A stretch of 14,607 nt of DNA from CAZJNX01 sp964547415 (GTDB lineage Bacteria > Pseudomonadota > Alphaproteobacteria > Rhizobiales > Amorphaceae), in the NCBI GenBank assembly GCA_964547415.1, contig CAZJNX010000121.1, positions 1 to 14,607 of the forward strand. Direction: 5' to 3'. Of this stretch, positions 1-7,463 are shown one piece after another. Positions within the stretch are counted from its first letter, which is position 1, and every line of letters starts with the position of its first letter. Under the pieces are notes generated by a model, which worked only from the letters and a program-made list of their open reading frames with translations, had not been told where the DNA came from and did no database searches. The position numbers and the translations under genes are program-made.

Positions 1-590
1 GCCTCGCCCGCCTCGCTCCGGACCATGCGCAGGCCGATGTCGTGGGCCTTCGTGACCGCCCGGTCGTTGGGCGCGCCGGTCACGGCGATCTTGAACTTCC
101 GCGGCAGGAAGGCGAACTCCGGGTGGTCGGTGGACCACTGGCGGATCAGCTCGGCCGTCGGCCGCGGATCCTCGATCTCGTCGGCGGCTGCGCCCGCGAA
201 GTGGTCGGCCGTTACGTTGCGGATGCAGTTGCCGGAGGTCTGGATGGCGTGCATCCCGGCGTCGGCGAGAAAGTCCAGGATGTCGGGCGTGTCCTTGAGG
301 CTGACCCAGTTGAACTGGATGTTCTGCCGCGTCGTGAAGTGGCCGTAGCCCCGGTCCCAGCGCTCCGCCACGGTGGCGAGCGTGCGCATCTGGTCCGGCG
401 ACAGGGTCCCGTAGGGAATCGCGACGCGCAGCATGTAGGCGTGAAGCTGGAGGTAGAGCCCGTTCTGAAGGCGCAGGGGCTTGAACTCGTCCTCGGTGAA
501 GGCGCCCGACAGGCGCCGCGCCACCTGGTCGCGGAAGACGGCGACCCGCTCCTTCACGTAGGCGGCGTCGATCTCGTCATAGCGGTACAT
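1..590 (-). CDS. cysI: Nitrite/sulfite reductase (sirohaem, CysI-like), N-terminal part, runs off left edge
   Basis: The visible 196 residues are the N-terminal third of a nitrite/sulfite reductase, a cytoplasmic enzyme that carries sirohaem and a 4Fe-4S cluster and reduces sulfite to sulfide or nitrite to ammonia. The ferredoxin-like half domain is clear: a KPLRLQNGLYLQ stretch near residue 40, then HFTTRQNIQFNW (about 95-106) and TSGNCIRNVT (about 128-137), both family signatures. The cluster-binding cysteines and the rest of the protein lie beyond base 1. The ATG at 588-590 has a GGAG 7 bases upstream and overlaps the end of the DUF2849 gene by 14 bases, so the two are co-translated. The cysG-DUF2849-reductase order is the common alphaproteobacterial assimilatory arrangement, so a sulfite substrate is likelier than nitrite. 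The visible part cannot separate the two. Confidence 0.92.
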   Translation of the reverse strand, partial: MYRYDEIDAAYVKERVAVFRDQVARRLSGAFTEDEFKPLRLQNGLYLQLHAYMLRVAIPYGTLSPDQMRTLATVAERWDRGYGHFTTRQNIQFNWVSLKDTPDILDFLADAGMHAIQTSGNCIRNVTADHFAGAAADEIEDPRPTAELIRQWSTDHPEFAFLPRKFKIAVTGAPNDRAVTKAHDIGLRMVRSEAGE

Positions 591-897
591 GGGGCGTCTC
601 CGGCTTGCGGGAGAGATCGGGGCGATGGGTGGGGCCGACGTCGCGGATGACCTCGCGGGGGTGGAGGAGGCGCGGCGGCTCGCCCGGCGCGACGGCGACG
701 TCGACGAGCGCCGGCCCCACCACCTCGCCCGGCCGCGCGGTGGCCTTGGCGAGGAGCCGGTCGGCCGTCTCCCGCTCGCTGGCCACCACGGCGTCGGCGA
801 GGTTCCGGGAGAAGGCGCCGGACGCGGTGAGGTAGACGACATCGCCCTGAAGGAGGTCGTTGGCGCTCACGACCTTGGGGTGGAAGACCTTCCGCAT
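577..897 (-). CDS. DUF2849 domain protein of the sirohaem/sulfite reductase operon
   Basis: A 106-residue cytoplasmic protein beginning MRKVFHPKVVSAND, followed by LLQGDVVYLT near residues 15-24 and LHPREVIRDVGP near 78-89. These match the DUF2849 family, small proteins found between cysG and the sulfite reductase gene in many alphaproteobacteria. No biochemical role is known to me; the constant location suggests help with assembly or activity of the reductase. The ATG overlaps the cysG stop codon (TGATG), and the 3' end overlaps the reductase start by 14 bases, so all three genes should be translationally coupled. There is no strong ribosome binding site of its own, which fits coupling. No membrane segment or signal peptide is visible. 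Confidence 0.85.
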   Translation of the reverse strand: MRKVFHPKVVSANDLLQGDVVYLTASGAFSRNLADAVVASERETADRLLAKATARPGEVVGPALVDVAVAPGEPPRLLHPREVIRDVGPTHRPDLSRKPETPHVPL

Positions 898-2300
898 CAC
901 GCGCCTGCGACGGCGAGGGCCGGCACCCGCCCGGCGTCGAGGGCGGCGGCGGCGGCGAACGGGGCGAGCCCAAGGAAGAGGATGGCGGGGCCGGAAAGGC
1001 CCGCCTCGGCGAGGTCCTCGGCGAGGCGGCCGACGGTGGTGGCGAGGATCTGCTCGTCCGGCCGGGAGGCGTTCTCGACGGCCGTCACCGGGGTCGCCGG
1101 GTCGGCGCCGTGGATCATGAGGCGGCCCTGGAGGAAGCGGGCGGCGCGCAGCCCCATGTAGACGGCGGCGACGGCACCCGGCGCGGCGAGCGCCCGCCAG
1201 TCGTGCTCGGCGAAGCCGTCCACGTCGTGGCCGGTGAGGAAGCGGATCGCGCTGTTGCGGCCGCGCCGGGTGAGGGAGGCGCCGATGGCGGCGGCCGCCG
1301 CCGCGGCGGAGGTGACGCCCGGGACGACCGCGAAGCCGATGCCCGCGGCGGCGAGGGCGTCGATCTCCTCGTCGAGGCGGCCGAACATCCCGGGGTCGCC
1401 GGACTTGAGGCGGACGACCGCCGCGCCGGCCCCGGCGTGCCCCACCATCAGCGCGTCGATGTCCGCCTGCTTCCAGGACGGGCCGCCCGGAACCTTGCCC
1501 ACCTCCACGAGCGTCGCCTCGCGGCGGGCGAGCTCGAGGATCTCCGGCGCCACCAGGCGGTCGTGTATCACGACGTCCGCCTCGTGCAGCACCTTGCGCG
1601 CCTTGAGCGTCAGGAGCTCCGGGTCGCCCGGCCCCGCGCCCACGAACCACACGAAGCCCTCGGGCGCCGCCTCGCCCGCGACCTCCTCGAGGAGCGCGGC
1701 GAGCGCCGCCCGGGCCGCCGGCTCGCCCTTGCCGAGGGCGCGCGGGCCGACCGTGTCGTACCAGCGGGCCCACAGGCGACGGCGGGCCTTGGCCGACAGG
1801 TGCTCGGCGGCGGGGCGGAAGGCGTTGCCGATCCGCGCCAGGGTGCCGAGATCGGCCGAAAGGCGCTCCTCCGTCTCGGCCTTGACGCGGCGGGCGAGGA
1901 CCGGGGCAGCGCCTTCCGTTCCGATCGCCACCGTCACCGGGTCCCGGTCCACGATGGCGGGGGTGATGAAGTCGCTGCCCTCAAGGTCGTCCACGATGTT
2001 GACGAGCGCCCCGGCCGCCCGGCCGATCGCCGCCGCCCGCCGGTCCTCCGCCGCGTCCCCGTTGGCGCCGTAGAGGAGGGCCGCGCAGATCGCGTCCCCC
2101 TCCCGCACCGGCCGCTCCACGAGGGTGAGCCGCCCCTCGGCGGCCCAGCGGCGCACCTCCGGCGCCGGGTCGGCCCCGAACACCACGAGCCGCGCCTCGG
2201 TCTTCATCAGGAGGCGGAGCTTGGCCGCGGCGACGGCGCCCACACCCGAGACCACCACGCGGCGGCCCCTGAGGTCGCGGTAGAGGGGAAAGTGGCGCAT
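897..2300 (-). CDS. cysG: Sirohaem synthase (bifunctional: precorrin-2 dehydrogenase/ferrochelatase plus uroporphyrinogen-III methyltransferase)
   Basis: A 467-residue protein of normal CysG length that turns uroporphyrinogen III into sirohaem. Residues 1-210 form the NAD-dependent dehydrogenase/ferrochelatase half: a Rossmann start RVVVSGVGAVAAAK (14-27) and NIVDD, with the catalytic aspartate at 104 as in Salmonella CysG. The position matching the phosphorylated Ser128 is a threonine here. Residues 216-455 form the SAM-dependent methyltransferase half: FVGAGPGDPELLTLKA, VIHDRLV, KSGDPGMFGR, VVPGVTSA and YMG (Met382). The ATG at 2298-2300 is chosen because GGAGGAG lies just upstream and the family starts MRHFP. 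An upstream in-frame ATG at 2322-2324 has no such site. First gene of the leftward operon; its product is the cofactor of the reductase encoded downstream. Confidence 0.96.
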   Translation of the reverse strand: MRHFPLYRDLRGRRVVVSGVGAVAAAKLRLLMKTEARLVVFGADPAPEVRRWAAEGRLTLVERPVREGDAICAALLYGANGDAAEDRRAAAIGRAAGALVNIVDDLEGSDFITPAIVDRDPVTVAIGTEGAAPVLARRVKAETEERLSADLGTLARIGNAFRPAAEHLSAKARRRLWARWYDTVGPRALGKGEPAARAALAALLEEVAGEAAPEGFVWFVGAGPGDPELLTLKARKVLHEADVVIHDRLVAPEILELARREATLVEVGKVPGGPSWKQADIDALMVGHAGAGAAVVRLKSGDPGMFGRLDEEIDALAAAGIGFAVVPGVTSAAAAAAAIGASLTRRGRNSAIRFLTGHDVDGFAEHDWRALAAPGAVAAVYMGLRAARFLQGRLMIHGADPATPVTAVENASRPDEQILATTVGRLAEDLAEAGLSGPAILFLGLAPFAAAAALDAGRVPALAVAGA

Positions 2301-2408
2301 CGGCTCCTCCGGCGGATCGTCCATGGAGCCGGAAGCTAGAATTTCTTCCCTCTTCAGGCTACCATGCGCCGGCATTTAGGGACATGGTTCCGGCAACGGA
2401 GGGGCGCG
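2301..2408. promoter_or_regulatory. Divergent promoter region between cysG operon and Lrp/AsnC gene, with a candidate operator
   Basis: This 108-nt gap between divergent start codons must hold both promoters. It contains the most AT-rich patch nearby (about 2333-2360). Inside it lies a dyad at 2331-2349, GGAAG-N9-CTTCC, of a size that would suit a dimeric Lrp/AsnC protein. Divergent Lrp-type regulators often bind such shared regions and control both themselves and the neighbouring operon. The dyad is seen in the sequence; its role as an operator is inference. No convincing -35/-10 pair could be picked out. Confidence 0.45.
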
Positions 2409-2909
2409 ATGGAACGGGATCCCGACGGCGAGGGGAAACGCCGGACGCGGTCGGGCCTCGACGCGCTCGACCGGAAAATCCTCGCCGCCCTGCAGGAGGA
2501 CGCGACGCCCTCGCTGGACGAGCTCGCCACCCGCCTCGCCGCCTCGAAGACCCCGGTGTGGAACCGCATCCGCAAGCTGAAGGAGGCGGGCGTCATCGAG
2601 CGGCAGGTGGCGATCGTGGACCCGGAAGCGGTCGGCCTTTCCATGTGCTTCTTCGTGCTGGTGCGCACCGCGCAGCACGAGCCGGCGTGGCTCGAACGGT
2701 TCCTGTCGGCGGTGGAGGAGATGCCGGAGATCGTCGCCGCCCACCGCCTCGCTGGCGAGATCGACTATATCCTGCAGGTGCGCGTCGCCGACGCCCGGGC
2801 CTACGACGCCTTCTACCGCCGCCTGATCGCGAAGGTGAGCATCTACAACGTGACCTCCCTCCTCTCGATGGAGGAGATCAAGTCGACGACGGCGCTGCCG
2901 ATCGAATGA
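2409..2909 (+). CDS. Lrp/AsnC family transcriptional regulator
   Basis: A 166-residue DNA-binding regulator. Residues 17-65 form the AsnC-type helix-turn-helix: LDALDRKILAALQED, then SLDELATRLAASKTPVWNRI as the recognition part and LKEAGVIERQVAIVDPEAVGL as the hinge. Residues 75-160 are the RAM/AsnC ligand-binding half, including MPEIVAAHRLAGEIDYILQV. The ATG at 2409 follows GGAGGGG with good spacing; an in-frame ATG at 2364 would add a basic, non-conserved tail and is less likely. The gene is divergent from cysG, and its stop lies 3 bases from the stop of the convergent cytochrome gene. The context suggests control of the sirohaem/sulfite reductase operon, perhaps by sensing cysteine or a related sulfur compound. 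That ligand is a guess. Confidence 0.93.
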   Translation: MERDPDGEGKRRTRSGLDALDRKILAALQEDATPSLDELATRLAASKTPVWNRIRKLKEAGVIERQVAIVDPEAVGLSMCFFVLVRTAQHEPAWLERFLSAVEEMPEIVAAHRLAGEIDYILQVRVADARAYDAFYRRLIAKVSIYNVTSLLSMEEIKSTTALPIE

Positions 2910-2912
2910 GCC

Positions 2913-3386
2913 TCAAAGCCCGCCCCGCTCCACCATGCCGGACCGCGCCGCGCGCACGGCGGGCGGCCACGTGCTCGCCACGAAGGACAGGACGGCGAGG
3001 ATCTCCCGGTCGGTGAGGACGCCCCCGTAGGCGGGCATGTTCGACCGGGAGAAGGGGCCCCGCCTGTCCCGCGGCGGTCCCTCCTTCACGAGGGCGAAGA
3101 GGTCCGCGTCGGCGCGCTGCCAGGCCCGCCCGCTGGCGTCGAGGGGCGGGGCCGGCACGCCGGCGCCGCGCCCGCCCGTCTGCCAGCCCGGCGCACCGCC
3201 GAGATTCCGCCCGTGGCAGACGGCGCACTCGGCGGCGTAGACCCGGGCGCCCAGCGTCACGAAACGCGCGTCTTCCGGGAAGAGTCGCACCCCCTCGCGC
3301 GGGGGCGACGGCCGCAGGAGGACGAGAAGAACGAGAAGTGCGACGAGCGCGAGCGCGACGGCGATGAGAACGATCGTCCGCGGCAT
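2913..3386 (-). CDS. Membrane-anchored monohaem cytochrome c
   Basis: A 157-residue class I cytochrome c. Residues 4-25 are a continuous hydrophobic segment (signal anchor), placing the haem domain in the periplasm. The haem motif CAVCH is at 54-58, and SNMPAYGG gives the axial methionine at 117; both are the standard arrangement of a low-spin electron carrier. The C-terminal helix around LTDREILAVLSFVASTWP is typical of the fold. The ATG at 3384-3386 has a GGGAGG about 8 bases upstream. It is encoded alone: convergent with the Lrp-type regulator (3-base gap, no terminator) and divergent from the TRAP operon. Its redox partner is not shown by the context. Similar anchored cytochromes serve terminal oxidases or periplasmic dehydrogenases. 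Confidence 0.92.
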   Translation of the reverse strand: MPRTIVLIAVALALVALLVLLVLLRPSPPREGVRLFPEDARFVTLGARVYAAECAVCHGRNLGGAPGWQTGGRGAGVPAPPLDASGRAWQRADADLFALVKEGPPRDRRGPFSRSNMPAYGGVLTDREILAVLSFVASTWPPAVRAARSGMVERGGL

Positions 3387-3620
3387 GGCCACAGCCTCCC
3401 ATCCCGGGGAGCCCGTCCGCCCCCCTTTCCCGGAGGATGCACCGTCCGGCCAGCACCCGCTCGCACAAATGACAGGCGGCGGCCCCAATCGCCCGCCCCC
3501 GCCGCCTGCCCCCTTTGAGCCGGCCCGCCGCCGTGCCAAGGTGCACCCGCATCGGGGCCATCGTCCCCGCAACGACCGGACGGCCAGCGGGCGGAACCGC
3601 GGCCGCCAAGGGAGGACGGA
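3387..3620. promoter_or_regulatory. Divergent promoter region between cytochrome c and TRAP operon, with a 10-bp inverted repeat
   Basis: This 234-nt gap separates the divergent cytochrome c and dctP genes and must hold both promoters. No reliable -35/-10 pair stands out. The clearest structure is a perfect 10-bp inverted repeat, CAGGCGGCGG at 3473-3482 and its complement at 3499-3508, with a 16-nt spacer. It could be an operator for a local regulator or a hairpin in the 5' leader of the TRAP transcript. No open reading frame here looks real. Confidence 0.4.
3473..3508. repeat. Perfect 10-bp inverted repeat in the divergent intergenic region
   Basis: Arms at 3473-3482 and 3499-3508 are exact reverse complements around a 16-nt spacer. 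All-GC arms are easier to form by chance in DNA this GC-rich, but the location between divergent promoters makes an operator or leader hairpin plausible. There is no T-run on either side, so it does not look like an intrinsic terminator. Confidence 0.6.
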
Positions 3621-4628
3621 ATGAAGACCGTGAAACGCACCCTCGTGGCCGCCGCCGTGGCGATGGCGAGCGCGCTTTGCACCCTCGGCCTCGCGGCCAG
3701 CGCCCATGCCCAGGAGGTGCAGCTTCGCCTCGGCTGGACCAGCGCCGACAGCGAGACGGACCCGTACGCGATCGGCGCGCGCGCCTTCAAGACGGCCGTG
3801 GAGGAGATCACCGACGGGCGCGTCGAGGTCTCCCTCTTTCCCAACCGCGCCCTCGGCGACGAGAAGGAGATGGTGGAGGGCATCCGCTTCGGCACCCTCG
3901 ACATGGGCATCATCACGAACGCGGTCGTGGCGAACACCGCGCCCGCCTTCCAGCTCGTGGACCTGCCCTTCATGTTCGGCAGCGCCGAACAGGCCCACGC
4001 CGTCCTCGACGGGGAGATCGGCGAGGCGCTGGCGGAGGCCATCGCCGACAAGGGCATCGTCGTGCTCGGCTTCATGGAGGGCGGCTTCCGCAACATGATC
4101 AACAACGTGCGGCCCGTGAAATCGCCGGCGGACGTCGAGGGCGTGAAGTACCGGACCATGCAGAACCCGGTCTTCATCGAGATGTTCGAGTCGCTCGGCG
4201 GCGCGCCCGTCCCCATGGCCTGGGGCGAGACGTTCACCGCCGTGCAGCAGGGTGCCATCGACGGTCTCGAGATCCCCTCGGCGGTCATCAACGCCAACAA
4301 CTTCTTCGAGGTGACCGACTACATGTCGCTCACCCGGCACACCTACTCGGCGATCATCCTTCTCATCTCCGAGCGCACCTACGACCGCCTGCCCGAGGAC
4401 ATCCAGGCCGCGATCGTGGAGGCGGCGGAGCAGGCCGTCGACGTCCAGCGCGAGACGGTCGCCGCCAACGAGGAGAAGGTGCTCGACCAGCTCGCCGAGC
4501 GGGGCATGCAGATCAACGAGGTCTCGGACGTCGCCCCGTTCCGCGAGGCCGTGCGGCCGGTCTACGACCGCTTCCGCTCCTCCATCGGCCCCGACCTGAT
4601 GGACAAGGCGCTCCAGGCCGTGAACTGA
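3621..4628 (+). CDS. dctP: TRAP transporter solute-binding protein, DctP family
   Basis: A 335-residue periplasmic binding protein of the TRAP (tripartite, ATP-independent) family, which hands a carboxylate to the DctQM membrane part. Residues 1-30 are a Sec signal peptide (basic KTVKR, hydrophobic core, likely cleavage after AHA). The mature protein shows the usual DctP features: LFPNRALGDEKEMVEGIRFGTLDMGI (family helix and strand, about 72-97), PFMFGS (116-121), GFRNMINN (155-162) and GVKYRTMQNPV (174-184). Arg178 matches the conserved arginine that binds the substrate carboxylate. The start has GGGAGGA ideally placed. It is the first gene of a rightward run ending at 9124. The operon mates point to an unsaturated or aromatic carboxylic acid rather than a sugar; the exact ligand cannot be read. 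Confidence 0.94.
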   Translation: MKTVKRTLVAAAVAMASALCTLGLAASAHAQEVQLRLGWTSADSETDPYAIGARAFKTAVEEITDGRVEVSLFPNRALGDEKEMVEGIRFGTLDMGIITNAVVANTAPAFQLVDLPFMFGSAEQAHAVLDGEIGEALAEAIADKGIVVLGFMEGGFRNMINNVRPVKSPADVEGVKYRTMQNPVFIEMFESLGGAPVPMAWGETFTAVQQGAIDGLEIPSAVINANNFFEVTDYMSLTRHTYSAIILLISERTYDRLPEDIQAAIVEAAEQAVDVQRETVAANEEKVLDQLAERGMQINEVSDVAPFREAVRPVYDRFRSSIGPDLMDKALQAVN

Positions 4629-4653
4629 CGCCGCCCCCGGCAGGGCGCGCGCG

Positions 4654-5145
4654 GTGGGACGGATCGGGGACGCGCTCGAGGCGGCGAGCCGTTGGCTCGC
4701 CGCCTCGACGAAGGTCGTGTGCGTCCTCGTCCTGTTCGTGATGCTCGGCCTCCTCGCGACGCAGGTGGTGGCGCGCTACGTCTTCGACGCGCCGCCGAGC
4801 TGGACGGAAGAGCTCGCCATCAGCCTGTTCGCCTGGCTCGTGCTCCTTTATGCGAGCGTCGGCGTGCGCGAGGGCTTCCACGTCGCCGTGGACCTTCTGT
4901 CCCGCGCCACGCCCCGGGCGATCCGCATGGTGTCGGACCGGATCGTGCTGGCGCTCACCTTCGTCCTCGGCATCGCCCTCGTCCTGTCGGGCTGGCGCTA
5001 CACGGTGGACACGGCAGGCCAGATGTCGGCCGCCCTGCAATACCCGATCGAGGCGCTCCACGCGGCCGCCCCCGCCGGCGGTGCCCTCATTGCGCTCCAC
5101 GCCCTCGCCCGCTTCGTGCGACCGGCACCGGACGGGGACCGATGA
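4654..5145 (+). CDS. dctQ: TRAP transporter small permease, DctQ family
   Basis: A 163-residue inner membrane protein with four predicted helices (about 20-40, 52-70, 97-114 and 136-155), the normal size and layout of DctQ. The family signature is clear: RYVFDAPPSWTEELAISLF (41-59), then the acidic/Trp second helix. DctQ bridges DctP to the large permease. The start is a GTG at 4654, 25 bases after dctP; there is only a weak GGG-type site before it, but no better in-frame start gives the expected N-terminus. The stop overlaps the dctM ATG by four bases (ATGA), so the two membrane subunits are translationally coupled. Confidence 0.92.
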   Translation: MGRIGDALEAASRWLAASTKVVCVLVLFVMLGLLATQVVARYVFDAPPSWTEELAISLFAWLVLLYASVGVREGFHVAVDLLSRATPRAIRMVSDRIVLALTFVLGIALVLSGWRYTVDTAGQMSAALQYPIEALHAAAPAGGALIALHALARFVRPAPDGDR

Positions 5146-6422
5146 GCACGGTCGGCTGGGTCCTGTCGCTCGGCTTCCTCGTCCTCATCGTGCTCAGGAC
5201 GCCGTTCGCCGTCGCCCTCGGCCTCGTGACGCTCGCCGGCCTCCTCGTCATCGACATCGACACCATCGTGCTCGCCCAGAAGTTCATCGGCGGCACGCAG
5301 ACCTTCAGCCTCCTCGCCATCCCCTTCTTCATCCTCGCGGGGGACCTGATGACGGCGGGCGGCATCTCCCGCCGCCTCGTCGCCACCGCCGACGTCCTCG
5401 TGCGCCACCGGACGGGCGGCCTCGGCATGGTGGCCGTGCTCGCCGCCGCCTTCTTCGCGGCGATCTCGGGCTCGGCCCCCGCCACCACGGCCGCCATCGG
5501 CTCCATCATGATCCCGGAGATGGAAAAGCGCGGCTACGACCGCGGCTTCGCGGCGGCCCTCGCGGTCGCGGGCGGCATCATCGGGCCGCTCATCCCGCCG
5601 TCGATCCCGTTCGTCGTCTGGGGCGTCATCTCGGAGACCTCGATCTCGCGCCTCTTCCTCGCCGGCGTCGTGCCGGGCCTGCTCCTCGCCGCGGGGCTCA
5701 TGGGGATCTCGTGGCTCTACGCCCGCCGGCGCGGCGTGCCGACCGCCGAGCGGGCGAGCCGGGCGGAGGTGCTCGCCGCCCTCGACGACGGCAAGTGGGC
5801 GCTGATGGGCCCGGTCTTCGTGCTCGGCGGCATCTATGCCGGGATCGTGACGCCCACGGAAGCGGCGGTAGTGGCGGTGGTCTTCGCCCTCCTCGTCGGC
5901 ACCCTCGCCTACCGGGAGCTGACGCTTTCCCGGATCTACGAGGTCTCCGCGGGATCGCTGAAGACCATGACCATCGTCATGTTCATCATCGCCGCCGCCA
6001 ACGGCTTCGGCTGGATCGTCGCCTTCGAGCAGATCCCGCGCACCTTCACCGAGTTCCTGACGTCCGTCGCGGGCAACCCGGTGGCGCTGCTTCTCGTCCT
6101 CAACGTCGGCCTCCTCGCCATCGGCTGCGTCATGGACAACCTCGCGGCCATGATCATCCTGTCCGGGTTCCTCGTGTCCATCGGCCGCGAGCTCGGGATG
6201 GACCCGATCCAGTTCGGCGCCATGGTCACCCTCAACTTCACCATCGGCATGGCGACGCCCCCGTTCGGCTACGCCGTCTTCGTGGGCGCGGCGGTGAGCG
6301 GCCTCAGGATCTCGGAGATCGTGCGTCCGCTCCTGCCCATGCTCGCCGTCATGGTGGTCGTCCTCATCATCGTCGCCTTCGTGCCGCCCGTCACGCTGTT
6401 CCTGCAGGACCTTCTCATGTAA
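5142..6422 (+). CDS. dctM: TRAP transporter large permease, DctM family
   Basis: A 426-residue polytopic inner membrane protein, the ion-coupled transport subunit. Length and about twelve hydrophobic segments are normal for DctM. Family motifs include TPFAVALGLV, LLAIPFFILAGDLM, FFAAISGSAPATTAAIGSIM (an ion-site-like loop) and GGIIGPLIPPSIPFVVWGV. The second inverted half follows, with GIVTPTEAAVVA, GCVMDNLAAMI and LNFTIGMATPPFGYAVFV. There is no fusion to DctQ. The ATG overlaps the dctQ stop. Forty-three bases later the amidohydrolase starts; a short 6-bp GC hairpin (6430-6448) lies between but has no T-run, so transcription probably continues. Confidence 0.95.
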   Translation: MSTVGWVLSLGFLVLIVLRTPFAVALGLVTLAGLLVIDIDTIVLAQKFIGGTQTFSLLAIPFFILAGDLMTAGGISRRLVATADVLVRHRTGGLGMVAVLAAAFFAAISGSAPATTAAIGSIMIPEMEKRGYDRGFAAALAVAGGIIGPLIPPSIPFVVWGVISETSISRLFLAGVVPGLLLAAGLMGISWLYARRRGVPTAERASRAEVLAALDDGKWALMGPVFVLGGIYAGIVTPTEAAVVAVVFALLVGTLAYRELTLSRIYEVSAGSLKTMTIVMFIIAAANGFGWIVAFEQIPRTFTEFLTSVAGNPVALLLVLNVGLLAIGCVMDNLAAMIILSGFLVSIGRELGMDPIQFGAMVTLNFTIGMATPPFGYAVFVGAAVSGLRISEIVRPLLPMLAVMVVVLIIVAFVPPVTLFLQDLLM

Positions 6423-6465
6423 CGCACCAGCGGCCGGGTCGGGGCCGCCTCTGGAGATCACGTCG

Positions 6466-7443
6466 TTGGGCAAGATCGCGCTCGAAGAGCACTTCATCGT
6501 TCCGGAGCTTCTGCCGCACATGCTGGAGGCGATGCCCAACGTCTCGGACGAGGCGCGGGTGGACCTGGTGGACCGGATGTCGGACTTCGGCGAACGGCGT
6601 CTCGCGGCCATGGACGAGGCGGGCGTCGACCTCGCCGTCCTGTCGATCTCCGGCCCGGGCGTCCAGGCCGAACCCGACCCCGCCAAGGCCGAGCGCTACG
6701 CGAAGACGGCGAACGACGCGCTCGCCGCCGAGATCGACCGCCGCCCCGACCGCTACCGGGGCTTCGCCCACCTTGCGATGCACGATCCGGCGCGCGCGGC
6801 CGACGAGCTCGAGCGCTGCGTGAGGGACCTCGGCTTCGTCGGCGCCATGGTGAACGGCCACACCGGCGGCATCTACCTCGACGACCCGCGCCACGACCCC
6901 TTCTGGGAGAGGCTCGAGGCGCTGAACGTGCCGCTCTACCTCCACCCGACGGACGCCTTCGTCCTGCCCCACGTGTTCGAGGGCGCGCCGGAGCTCGTGA
7001 AGCCCACCTGGGAATGGACGATGGAGACGTCCGCCCACTTCCTGCGCCTCGTCTTTTCCGGGGTGTTCGACCGCTTCCCGGCGCTTTGCGTCGTCCTCGG
7101 CCACATGGGCGAGACGCTGCCCTACGTCCTGTGGCGGCTCGACAGCCGCGCCGCGCTCATCGTCGGCAAGCGCCCGCTTCGGCATCCGCCGTCCACCTAC
7201 CTGCGGCGCAACCTCGCCGTCACCACGTCCGGGGCGTGCGACGACGTCCCGCTGATCGCCGCCGTCTCGGCCCTCGGCGCGGGGCGCGTGATGTTCTCCA
7301 TCGACTACCCCTACGAGGACCCCGCGACCGCCGGCCGCTTCCTCGACGGCGCCGCCGTTCCGGACGACGTGCGCGCGCGGATCGCCCGCACGAACGCCGC
7401 CGCCCTCCTGGGCCTCGCACCCCGGGGTGAGATCGACCCGTGA
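6466..7443 (+). CDS. Amidohydrolase-family decarboxylase (gamma-resorcylate decarboxylase/ACMSD type)
   Basis: A 325-residue TIM-barrel enzyme of amidohydrolase_2 (PF04909). It resembles gamma-resorcylate (2,6-dihydroxybenzoate) decarboxylase along its whole length. The metal ligands appear intact: ALEEHF (Glu7, His9), YLHPTD (His160), GHMGE (His213) and FSIDYPYED (Asp280). This enzyme class removes or adds CO2 on aromatic or related unsaturated acids without an organic cofactor, using a divalent metal. Alternatives are ACMSD-like decarboxylation or, less likely, hydrolysis. The start is taken as TTG at 6466, because the family begins MxGKxALEEHF and no ATG or GTG is suitably placed; GGAG lies about ten bases upstream. 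It is encoded between the TRAP transporter and a maleate isomerase-like gene, so it likely acts on the imported acid or an intermediate. Confidence 0.9.
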   Translation: MGKIALEEHFIVPELLPHMLEAMPNVSDEARVDLVDRMSDFGERRLAAMDEAGVDLAVLSISGPGVQAEPDPAKAERYAKTANDALAAEIDRRPDRYRGFAHLAMHDPARAADELERCVRDLGFVGAMVNGHTGGIYLDDPRHDPFWERLEALNVPLYLHPTDAFVLPHVFEGAPELVKPTWEWTMETSAHFLRLVFSGVFDRFPALCVVLGHMGETLPYVLWRLDSRAALIVGKRPLRHPPSTYLRRNLAVTTSGACDDVPLIAAVSALGAGRVMFSIDYPYEDPATAGRFLDGAAVPDDVRARIARTNAAALLGLAPRGEIDP

Positions 7444-7463
7444 GAGCGCCGGAGGCCCCGACC

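Noticed and set aside
42..650. Plus-strand open frame over the reductase gene
   Set aside because: The minus strand here encodes a clear nitrite/sulfite reductase; the plus frame has no recognisable domain.
6430..6448. GC hairpin after dctM as a terminator
   Set aside because: Only a 6-bp stem, no T-run, and a same-strand gene starts 18 bases later; readthrough is more likely.
4998..6686. 562-codon antisense frame opposite dctQ, dctM and the amidohydrolase gene
   Set aside because: The Asp/Glu/His/Arg-rich translation is the typical reverse image of a membrane-protein gene; the sense genes are unmistakable.
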